64,000 nucleotides of DNA from Farysia itapuensis (taxonomy: Eukaryota; Basidiomycota; Ustilaginomycetes; Ustilaginales; Ustilaginaceae), in the NCBI GenBank assembly GCA_023212645.1, contig JALBYC010000009.1, positions 1-64,000 of the forward strand. The letters run 5' to 3'. Below are positions 56,235 to 64,000 of the stretch, piece by piece. The notes under the pieces were generated by a model. The model was not told the DNA's origin and made no database searches. It saw nothing but the letters and a program-made list of their open reading frames with translations. Position 1 is the first letter of the stretch, and the number at the start of each line of letters is the position of its first letter. Both the position numbers and the translations under genes were made by a program.

Positions 56235-58112
56235 ATGACCTGGTCTCCTCCATTGCCTTCTTCAGTAGGTGCTCCCGCTCTGCGGACGCCAGAAGATCTT
56301 CATACCCATGCGAAGGTGGCCGAGTACAAACCTGTTCACCTCCATCTTGATTGGCGTATCGACTGGCAAGCACGAGTCATTTCCGGCACTGTGTCTCACA
56401 GCATCGAGTTGCTCGTGTCCGGTCTGTCCCATGTCACTCTCGATGCCAGTCACCTCAAGATCAAGTCGGTGAAAGTCGAGGGAAAGCCTGTTGACTTCAA
56501 GCTCGGCCAGCAGCATGGAACACTCGGAGCGCCTCTCAGAATCCCGATCTCTGCCCATGGCAAGAAAGGTGACAAAGTCGGGATCGTCATAGAATACAGC
56601 ACTACAGAGCAATGTACGGCTTTGGGATGGTTGAGCAAGGAGCAGACCGCCGGCAAGACGAACCCTTTCTTGTATTCACAGTGTCAAGCCATTCACTGCC
56701 GGTCTCTCGTCCCTTGCATCGATTCTCCGTCTCACAAAATCACCTACACAGCCAGCGTCAAGTCCGACATTCCTGTCCTCATGTCTGCTCTGAAAGACGA
56801 GTCTAAGCACGCCGAGCCGCAGACTTATCACTTCAAACAACCAGTCGGTATCCCGTCTTACCTTATCGCCATTGTAGGCGGAGACCTGGAATTCCGAAAA
56901 CTCGGAGAAAGAACCGGTATCTGGGCTGAGCCGCCAAATGCCGATGCTGTTCAGTGGGAGTTTGAAGCTGATGCTGAACGCTTCCTTGAACACGCCGAAA
57001 AGGTCATCTCGCCCTACTCCTGGACGCGTTACGACTCGGTGGTGTTGCCTCCCTCCTTCCCCTACGGAGGTATGGAAAATGCCAATTTGACCACTCTGAC
57101 GCCTTCGCTCGTTTGTGGAGATAGAAGTTTGACTGACGTTCTCCTCCACGAGCTCTGTCATTCTTGGTCTGGTAACCTTACGTCCTGCGCCAATTGGACG
57201 CATTTCTGGCTGAATGAAGGCTGGACCGTCTACCTCGAACGTCTGCTTCTGCAGGACGTACACGGACCCGAAGAAGGCCCAGCTCACCGTGGCTTTTCCT
57301 ACATCATCGGCGCCAAAGCGCTCAAAGATGCTCTAGAACAGATGAGCCCAACGCCGAGATTCCAGCGACTGATTCCAGACTTTAAGGAAGGCGAAGATCC
57401 TGACGACGCCTTCAGCTCCATCCCTTACGAGAAAGGCTCCAACTTCCTTCTGCACCTTGAGCGTGTCGTCGGTGGACTGGACAACTTTTTGCCATACGCC
57501 AAGAGCTACTTCCACGCTTTCTTCAACCGATCAGTCACTACACAAGAGTGGCAGCAACATCTTTACAAGTTCTACGAAGACAACGCCGAGATCACCAAGA
57601 ACTTGAAGAAGGTCGACTGGGAAGGCTGGTTTTACGGTGAGGGTCTTGATCTGCCTGTGAAGATGGAGTATGACACAACTCTCGCCGAGCGTGCTTTCAC
57701 TCTCGCTGATCGATGGACAGAAGTGATCAAGGGGTCTGTCTCACTCGAACAGTCAAACTTCAGCAAAGCAGATATCAAAGGCTGGAATGCCAATCAGATC
57801 GTCGTCTTCCTGGAGCGATTGCATTCAGGCCCCAAAGTGCCGCTTGCCATCACCCAGAAACTGGACTCGACCTATGGCTTTTCTAAGGCAACCAACGGTG
57901 AAGTGCTGCTTCGCTTTTTTGAAGTCGCCCTCGAAGTTCAGGGAGGAGTTTACGCTGAGCAAGCCGCAGAATGGGTCAAGTCGCAAGGTCGCATGAAGTT
58001 CTGCAGAACCGTCTACAGAGCACTCAACAAGGTTGAACCCGAGCTTGCCAAGAAGACCTTCACTCAGAACAAGAGCTTCTACCACCCTATCGCTGCGGCC
58101 CAAATCGAAAAG
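56235..58112 (+). CDS. leukotriene A-4 hydrolase-type aminopeptidase (5' exon)
   Basis: 626 residues from ATG 56235 to the splice donor; an in-frame ATG at 56025 is an alternative. The M1 metallopeptidase/epoxide hydrolase family trims N-terminal residues from peptides. Visible: FPYGGMENAN substrate loop, zinc motif HELCHSWSGN (H305, E306, H309) and third ligand E328 in WLNEGWTVYLE, with the exact HExxH-x18-E spacing; the C-terminal helical ARM-like domain ends YHPIAAAQIEK. That end matches the family's last residues just before the usual KDL terminus, so the domain is complete. The reading frame then continues through an intron (58113-58338) into the tRNA dimethylallyltransferase, giving a 1195-residue fusion. 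Confidence 0.93.
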
Positions 58113-58338
58113 GTAAGTTTGCTCTTGACCCCCGCGCTATCTCCCATCACTTCCTGTGGGACTATCGATGCATATGTCCAAACAGAAATCTCATGCGTCG
58201 ACTTTGTCTTTTCTTCCCGCCACGCTAGGATCTTGGACTGTAAAAGACAGGAACGCATATACTTAGCCTGTCTCCCTCTTCTTTTGTCTTCGTCACATGT
58301 CCTCACAAACCGACCAATCATACAATTTTTTCTTGCAG
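58113..58338 (+). other. 226-nt intron joining LTA4H to the IPTase frame
   Basis: Donor AAG|GTAAGT at 58113 and acceptor TTTTTTCTTGCAG ending at 58338, phase 0 on both sides. It is longer than other introns here (64-110 nt). An internal acceptor CAG at 58183-58185 would make a 73-nt intron and end the aminopeptidase at TAG 58264-58266. Unspliced, the frame stays open to a stop at 58365-58367. An ATG at 58297 inside the intron is in frame with the IPTase. Confidence 0.65.
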
Positions 58339-60048
58339 GATCTGACGCCGGATCACGACGTTCGTGAACAAGGAGGCGCTACTGAGGGCGATGTTGTGAC
58401 CATTTTCGGTAGCACTGGAACCGGTAAGACAAAGCTTTCCGTGCAAATTGCGCAGGCTCTTTCTCAAGCCACGAGCAGCAAGCTTTTTGGGGGCTACACC
58501 TCTGCCGAGGTCATCTCTTGCGACAGTATGCAGATCTACCGTGGGCTCGACATCATCACTAACAAGGCTACTGAGGCGGAAATGGCGGGAGTACCACACC
58601 ATCTGATGGGATTCATGAACCCCGGACAGGAGTACGATGTCACTCAATTTGTGGCTGACACCAATGACATCGCGAAGAAGTTGCTGGCCAATCGATCGCT
58701 GCCAATTGTGTGTGGCGGGACAACTTACTATCTTCAGCACCTACTCTTTCCAGGTCGTCTCATCACCACGCACGACCATCCAGCCGGATCGCGGTCTGAC
58801 CTGACGGCGGACTTGTCCGAAGTGCTCGATAAGTTGAGCCCAGAAGAGCGGATTTTGTGGAACAAGATCGGCTCGAAAAGCGCAAGCAAGCAAAGTCTAG
58901 CAGACGATACGGCCTCGGACTCACAGCTCGATCTACGGCTTTGGTCGTTGTTACAAAAAGTCGACCCGGACATGGCAAGGAGATGGCATTGGAGAGATTC
59001 ACGGAAAACTACCAATTCTTTGCGTGTTTTTATCGAAACAGGTCAACGACAGTCTGACTGGATCAAACAGCAAGACATTGCTTCGTCGAGGCAGACGGCA
59101 GAAGCGAGAGCAGACAGTGGTGAAGAGCACAAGGTAGCTGGGTACCGCAAGTTGCTCCTGTGGGTCTGGTGCGAGCCCGAAGTTCTTAAAACAAGACTGG
59201 ATAACAGGGTTGACGAAATGGTCCAGCGCGGACTTATCGATGAGGTACGAGAGATGCAAGAGATTTCTAGACGGATACTACATGACGTTGCGGGCACAGG
59301 CAGCACGACTTACCAGAACGGCATCTTCCAGACAATCGGGTACAAGCAGTTCGATGAGTATCTTCACAGGCTAGCAGAGCTGTCGGATGAAGGCTCATCG
59401 GAACAAGACCTTCACAGAGCAGTGGTGAACACCAAGACAGGGACCCGTCAATATGCCAAGTCTCAGTTGAAGTGGATAACCAATAAGCTTATGCCCGAAG
59501 TACGCAAAATACAGCAAGCTTGCGCCGGTACACACGATGTTCAAGTCTATCTGCTAGACACGACAGATCCCAGCGCGTGGGAAGAGAAAGTGGCCCAGCC
59601 AGCTATTGACATTGTCGGTAAATTCCTTCGGCGAGAAGAATTGCCAGACCCTTGCACAATCTCAAACCCAGCAGCCGCTCGTACTTACCTGCTTCGGAAG
59701 CGAACTCAGAACCACGCGCTGCAGAAGTTTGGCTTGGTCGCACAAAGTCATCAGCATTCTGGCTCAAACAGTGAAGCAGAGGGGACCAGGACGGTACAGG
59801 CTAACGCACTATATACGTGTCAAGTGTGCACTGTCGACGAGAAAAGCCCAGTCTTTGTGAGAGTCGTCGACAAGACTGTTCACGAGAAAGGCAGAGTACA
59901 TCGTGGTAATCTCAACAGATTGCTTTCACCAAGCGAAAGGGATGCCAAGATCGCGAAACAGATACAGGAAGGGCTGCAGAAGAAAGCCGACCGAGAACGG
60001 GCTCGAGCCGAAACTATGCCCAAGACAGCCACCGCCGAAAAGACATGA
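58297..60048 (+). CDS. MOD5: tRNA dimethylallyltransferase (Mod5/TRIT1), fused or overlapping
   Basis: As a stand-alone frame it runs from ATG 58297 (583 residues, first 14 codons lie in the LTA4H intron); as a fusion exon it starts at 58339. The enzyme adds an isopentenyl group to A37 of UNN-reading tRNAs. P-loop TIFGSTGTGKTKLS, substrate motif ISCDSMQIYRGLDIITNKAT, GVPHHLMGF and VCGGTTYYLQHLLF are intact; the C-terminus has a zinc finger CQVCTVDE...HEKGRVH (C-x2-C, H-x5-H), normal for eukaryotic members. No in-frame ATG lies between 58339 and the P-loop, so without the intronic ATG the domain can only be made as part of the aminopeptidase chain. Confidence 0.9.
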   Translation: MSSQTDQSYNFFLQDLTPDHDVREQGGATEGDVVTIFGSTGTGKTKLSVQIAQALSQATSSKLFGGYTSAEVISCDSMQIYRGLDIITNKATEAEMAGVPHHLMGFMNPGQEYDVTQFVADTNDIAKKLLANRSLPIVCGGTTYYLQHLLFPGRLITTHDHPAGSRSDLTADLSEVLDKLSPEERILWNKIGSKSASKQSLADDTASDSQLDLRLWSLLQKVDPDMARRWHWRDSRKTTNSLRVFIETGQRQSDWIKQQDIASSRQTAEARADSGEEHKVAGYRKLLLWVWCEPEVLKTRLDNRVDEMVQRGLIDEVREMQEISRRILHDVAGTGSTTYQNGIFQTIGYKQFDEYLHRLAELSDEGSSEQDLHRAVVNTKTGTRQYAKSQLKWITNKLMPEVRKIQQACAGTHDVQVYLLDTTDPSAWEEKVAQPAIDIVGKFLRREELPDPCTISNPAAARTYLLRKRTQNHALQKFGLVAQSHQHSGSNSEAEGTRTVQANALYTCQVCTVDEKSPVFVRVVDKTVHEKGRVHRGNLNRLLSPSERDAKIAKQIQEGLQKKADRERARAETMPKTATAEKT

Positions 60049-60159
60049 TATACCCGATCTTACTTGATAGAGCACATCCAGGAGTCACCGTAAAGCTTTT
60101 CATCGAATCGCGTGTGTATGTGGGCTGTAAGTGGAGCTTTTGTGGACGGTGGATGAGGT

Positions 60160-61500
60160 CTAAAGGGCCTGTGTAGCATCTATTTCGATAGCTGGCACGA
60201 TTGAAGCCATGAACTTCAGGAAGATGATCATGTATTGATCGACCCTCAAGCCTTCCACGTCGGTTGTGGCCTCTTCGGGGCTGCTTTCAGCGACAACCAG
60301 GCTTGGCGTTGTGCTATCCTGCTCTTTTGAAGATGACCCCGTGACTCTTTTGACCGCGCCTGTGACGCTCCAGCCTTTCTTCTTCTTCTTATCTCCACCC
60401 GAAGCGCCTGATGCTGCGGCCCTTTTCTGTTCTTCGATCACAGAGACGTTCATACGTTCGATGACCTTCTTCATCACACTGGCATGCTTGCAGGGATGAA
60501 TACTGGCTGTTGCGACACCAGCTCCCGAAGTAGTCGATGCGGCAGATCCGTCAGCACCGGCGTGTCCGTGAGGGAACGGCTCAATGGTGACCGTCTTTTG
60601 AGCGTAATCAGATGAAACATCCTCAAAGATTTGAGCAGGCTTCAGAGGAATGCCATGCTCGTCGTAGCCGACCAGCCACATACGTGGCGTCTGATAGTAC
60701 TTGTCATAAGTAATGATGCAGTCGTACTTGCGCACCGACAGCAATTTGTTTGCGGACGCTGCAGAGGTCAATCCAGATTTTGATGCTGGCATACGCGAGG
60801 GAACAGCGGTAGCTGGGTCGTCTTCTTCGACCACTCCGGCTCCCAAGTCGTCCGTCTCGTCATCTATATCCAGGATCTCATCCATGTCTGGCATATCGCC
60901 AACCTCACCGGCATCGTCTGAGCCGGCACCCAATTGAGTAGCAGCTACTCGCGCCGCCAAATCATTTTCTTGGCCTTCTGTCAGCTGGTGATCCGGAGCT
61001 GACGAATCTTCGCCAATATCGGGGATGTCTGTGATGTCGGCGGCTCGCGAGCTTGGCCCAGCTTCTGAGTCAAAGTGAGTAGCAACCCACTGATCAGCGT
61101 CTTGGTCTTCTGTACCAGCCTCGCCGAAGCTCATGAGCTTTTCCTCGTCTTCGCGCAGCGAGCCACTGGCGCCTCCTTCAATCTCGCTGACCCTTCTAAG
61201 AGATGGCACTCCACGTGAGATCAGGAACTGCTTGTTTCTTGGCAGGTAATCTCTCGCCTTCGAGGCGTCCCCAGAGCACCACTGCCACGTAGGAAATTTG
61301 TACGACAAAAAGTCTCCGGCAGCAACGAACTCGTCTGCATTGCGAGCGAGTGTCGAGTGTCAGTCAATGGGATCCTACCCAAGATACAGAGCACCAAACA
61401 TACCTGGGGTGATCCGTCCGTGCTCTTTGAACTTAGACTCCCGCAGCACAGGCGACAGGTAGTCCCTGACCGCCCAGAAGTGCGTCTGAAGCGCGTTCAT
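60160..61500 (-). CDS. ATG3: autophagy E2-like enzyme Atg3
   Basis: Two exons, 61500-61404 and 61334-60160, give 423 residues; the 69-nt intron (GTATGT donor, CAG acceptor) splits [13 protein letters not shown]. Atg3 transfers Atg8 to phosphatidylethanolamine. The start [16 protein letters not shown] is the membrane-sensing amphipathic helix; [26 protein letters not shown] and the catalytic [11 protein letters not shown] (active-site Cys) are intact, and [20 protein letters not shown] ends the E2 fold. It is longer than the yeast protein (310): the flexible region is extended, and about 60 residues with [11 protein letters not shown] are inserted between the catalytic motif and the final helix. 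The gene is divergent from the BLUF gene. Confidence 0.95.
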
Positions 61501-62817
61501 CCTGTCTATTGAAAGCACGCAGCTTTCTGTTCACAATAGCGGAGAAAAGTGTAAACCTCAAAGAGACAAATCTGGCCCATGCTTGACACGTCGAGCCATT
61601 GAACCCTGAATGAGCCTGAACCAGTACCACGCCCCGGTCGCGGATGCGAATATTCGTACGAGTGAAATAACTGTGCGTGACTGTGAGTCTGTGACTCACA
61701 TGTGACACTCTGACAGCGTGACTGCGTGAGTGCGCGATGCCGATCCCCGATCCCGAAGTTCGTGCTTGCTATCTTGCTGACCTGGTCTAGACTTTCCCTT
61801 TCAAAGCTCGAAATAGTCTAGAATCTGCAAGATTCGCCAGCGCGTCTTCATGTTGCTTTGACCATCTTACACTCCCTGCGTTCGAGCTGCCGGCGGGCCT
61901 TGTGAAGTTGTGAGTAATATTATAGCGTCTCCATGCAAGTCGCAGTTGCCGACTCAATGCGGAGAAGCCAGTCAGTCTGGTACAATCACGGAAAGATATA
62001 AGGCGTTCTTCGTCGCGCGCCTTGTCGAAACAAAGTACAATTTGGCGCATCGAGACCCTGACATGTTCAGGGCGAATCTTAAAATTTGTAATTATGGCGC
62101 GTCGATCTGTGTGTCCACTTTCGGATATCTTGCATCTACTCCGAGGATCGAAGCATACGTCGGGTGCTGGATGTCGACGGGCGCTCTCTTTCGCTCTCTG
62201 TCGCAGGAAACTCAGCTGCATAGCCGGTATCACTTCTCAATTTCATTCGCATTCAACAGCAATGCACAGATGCAGTCAAGGCTTGCCAGTAGGCACATGC
62301 ACAAGCAAAGGCCATGAATCAGCCAGTTTAAGCCGGATGGCGGGTTTTGGTTTTAAGAAAATATGTCGAACTGCGCCAAGCAGGCTAAACGGGCCGGCTT
62401 CGATTTGAGATTCCACCGCGATCGGTGGCCAGACTCACACCACTCAACGGCCTTATAGCCTGACAAACAGCTGCGACGTGTCATGGTTGACCGGCATTTG
62501 CGCGGCTGCTTGACCCTGGCTGCATCTCAACATTTTCAATGCTCCTCCATACTCCAGCTGCCATAAGACGCGGTGGCACTTCCTCCACTACTTAGTACCA
62601 TCGTTTCCATCTCTTCCCTTGTCTCTCTCCTCTAACCTAGTCATCACCGTTTCAAGTGCTCCTTTCAGCAGTCCTTTCCGTCAACCTGATCAAGTTCTCT
62701 GTGCTCTTCTCAGCCAGCCTTCTAGATCACTCCTCTTTACGCGACTTTCTGCAACTTTGCATCCCCGCAGCTTTCTCACCGATACGCGTTACCGTGACAA
62801 AACATTGCTTATCCACC
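61501..62817. promoter_or_regulatory. divergent ATG3 / BLUF intergenic region
   Basis: 1317 bases, the longest gap in the window. Near ATG3 lies a GTGACT-rich tract (61660-61725) including GAGTCTGTGACTC (61685-61697), followed by CGATCCCCGATCCCG at 61741-61755, which resembles the GATNC/CGATN light-response pattern described for the White Collar complex in Neurospora. Open frames at 61787-62233 (minus) and 61910-62408 (plus) have no recognisable content. The part before the BLUF ATG is C/T-rich, as expected for a leader. Confidence 0.4.
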
Positions 62818-63657
62818 ATGGTTTTCGTACATCACCGAATCCCCTCCTCTGATCTGGTCAACGGCCACAACTCGACGGCTAGCCCAGTCCCATCCAATCC
62901 GCTGACTGGCAAAGGTAGCAATATTTCAATTGCCACCGGATCCGTGTCACCACCTCGACCACCCGCGTCGTACAGTAGAAGTCCATCCAGTCGAAGCGTC
63001 AAAAGACCTATGTCTACTGCCTCTTCTCGCCAGTCCTCGTCGGATTCCATCAAATCTGTCAACACTGCCTCGAATACGACACCCCCCTCGTCTTCTAGTG
63101 AGACAGAGGAAGAAGACCTCATCCAGCTTGTCTACACATCCGCTGCAACTTCAAGGCATGTTTCCACAGACGAGATCCGAACGATCCTATCCGGTTCGCG
63201 CGACAGGAATGCCAGCAAGAACATCACCGGATTGCTTTTGTACCGTGATGGTTCTTTCGTGCAGTTCCTAGAAGGTCCAGCGGATGAAGTGGATGCACTG
63301 TACGATCTCATCGAACGCGATCCTCGTCATCGCCACCTCATTCGTGTTCTTCGCCAACCTATCGTCAGGCGAGATTTCCGTCAATGGAGCATGGCATTCC
63401 GGGACCTTGACATGATCAGGCCCAAACAATTCGTTTCGGCCTCTGGCGAAAGAGCTTTCTCCGGGGCTGACATTGACGAGGCTCGTGAGGGCTTCAGTCA
63501 GCTCATGAATGTCGGACTAAAAGTTGGCGATCACACCGATTTCGACTACAGGCCCGATGCCTTCGGAAACGCCAAGCTCGACCTTCCAAAGAAAATGTCA
63601 AGTTCCATGAAGACCATGATCACCACCTTCTACAAGCTTCTTGACCGATCTCTATAA
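62818..63657 (+). CDS. short BLUF-domain blue-light photoreceptor
   Basis: 279 residues from ATG 62818, the first in a good context. The N-terminal about 95 residues are Ser/Pro-rich and disordered. A single BLUF domain follows (about 101-196): LIQLVYTSAATS, NITGLLLYRDG, SFVQFLEGPADEV, FRQWSMAF. The flavin-pocket residues are all present: Tyr106, Asn131, Gln149, Trp190 and Met192, with spacings close to or equal to those of AppA (Y21, N45, Q63, W104, M106). About 80 C-terminal residues could form the capping helices of short BLUF proteins (PixD/BlrB class). Such proteins bind FAD and signal through shifts around the Tyr-Gln pair. No output domain is attached, so partners must act in trans. 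Confidence 0.88.
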   Translation: MVFVHHRIPSSDLVNGHNSTASPVPSNPLTGKGSNISIATGSVSPPRPPASYSRSPSSRSVKRPMSTASSRQSSSDSIKSVNTASNTTPPSSSSETEEEDLIQLVYTSAATSRHVSTDEIRTILSGSRDRNASKNITGLLLYRDGSFVQFLEGPADEVDALYDLIERDPRHRHLIRVLRQPIVRRDFRQWSMAFRDLDMIRPKQFVSASGERAFSGADIDEAREGFSQLMNVGLKVGDHTDFDYRPDAFGNAKLDLPKKMSSSMKTMITTFYKLLDRSL

Positions 63658-64000
63658 GTGCTTCTCACCGGTCTACATAGTCACCACATTCTCCTTTGTA
63701 AACTTACCCTCCCTAAAGATACCCATTGCTCAGTTTGGTTTCCCGTTCCTTTACCGCTTGTGGATCCTGTGCTCCTCCGTGGATCTTCTAATTTACCATA
63801 AACTATTGTGGCTGCTCTTCGCTAGCCCTCTGTATATGTGAGACGATCGAGCATCGAGAAGTCTAGAAGCATCTACCCGCTACGCACCTGTACGAGTCGT
63901 GACTCATGGGTAGCGAAATGTCGAAATGACAAATCTCGGATTTCGGCCAAAGCCAAGATTTTTTTTTGGGGAAGCCGGCTTAGCTGGAAGAAGCTTCCGC
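63658..64000. other. 3' flank of BLUF gene
   Basis: 343 bases. A perfect five-base inverted repeat GAGTC-GT-GACTC lies at 63894-63905, the same near-palindrome as at 24799, 40507 and 61685. A T/G run near 63959-63968 is also present. A 66-residue open frame starting at 63641 is not supported. Confidence 0.4.

Noticed and set aside
61787..62408. Overlapping open frames of 128-148 codons on both strands in the ATG3-BLUF gap
   Set aside because: No recognisable family, no consistent codon pattern, and frames on both strands compete; the region is better read as regulatory.

Overview
The window is nuclear DNA of a basidiomycete fungus, most probably a smut (Ustilaginomycotina). Genes are dense, lie on both strands and mostly have no intron. 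The introns that exist are usually about 70-110 nt, with GTAAGT/GTACGT/GTATGT donors. Proteins carry long Ser/Pro/Ala-rich disordered tails, and several families are basidiomycete types (DUF7704, a long-tailed Gid4, split-gene TMA7, HSP12 and MIM2). I see no rRNA, convincing tRNA, CRISPR array, viral gene or intact transposon.

Layout. 0-5 kb: two Ser-rich hypothetical genes, a DUF7704 membrane protein, and the kinetochore gene SPC24. 5-14 kb: GID4 (ubiquitin ligase receptor), GPI1 (GPI anchor), methylmalonate-semialdehyde dehydrogenase and glutamate 5-kinase. 14-19 kb: an RFC small subunit and the CAF-1 large subunit, divergent across a region rich in MCB-like boxes. 19-28 kb: PFS2 (mRNA 3' processing), an SLC41/MgtE cation transporter, the tiny two-exon gene TMA7, a four-TM protein and a monocarboxylate-type MFS carrier. 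28-34 kb: a large secreted glycosidase-like protein, a PaiB-like flavoprotein and an aquaporin, then a 1.2 kb stretch with only broken coding-like fragments. 34-43 kb: ELL elongation factor, an SV2-type MFS transporter, HSP12 and SAC1. 43-51 kb: eIF3f and SPT6 (divergent) and a MIM2-like mitochondrial outer-membrane gene. 50-56 kb: a nodulin-like MFS transporter, the meiotic kleisin REC8 and a small membrane protein. 56-64 kb: an LTA4H-type aminopeptidase whose last intron splices in frame into a tRNA dimethylallyltransferase, then ATG3 and a BLUF blue-light receptor.

Most genes are housekeeping genes, and no biosynthetic cluster is seen. The observations I rate highest are: (1) the predicted LTA4H-MOD5 fusion, in which the tRNA-modifying domain has no ATG of its own downstream of the splice site and before its P-loop; (2) a short BLUF photoreceptor with all key flavin-pocket residues at the spacing found in bacterial BLUF domains; (3) a GAGTC-N2-3-GACTC palindrome found in four intergenic regions; (4) MCB-like boxes shared by an RFC/CAF-1 divergent pair and by SPC24.

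Limits: all functions are assigned by reading motifs without database searches; exon boundaries come from splice consensus plus continuity of family motifs; UTRs and transcription starts are not determined.
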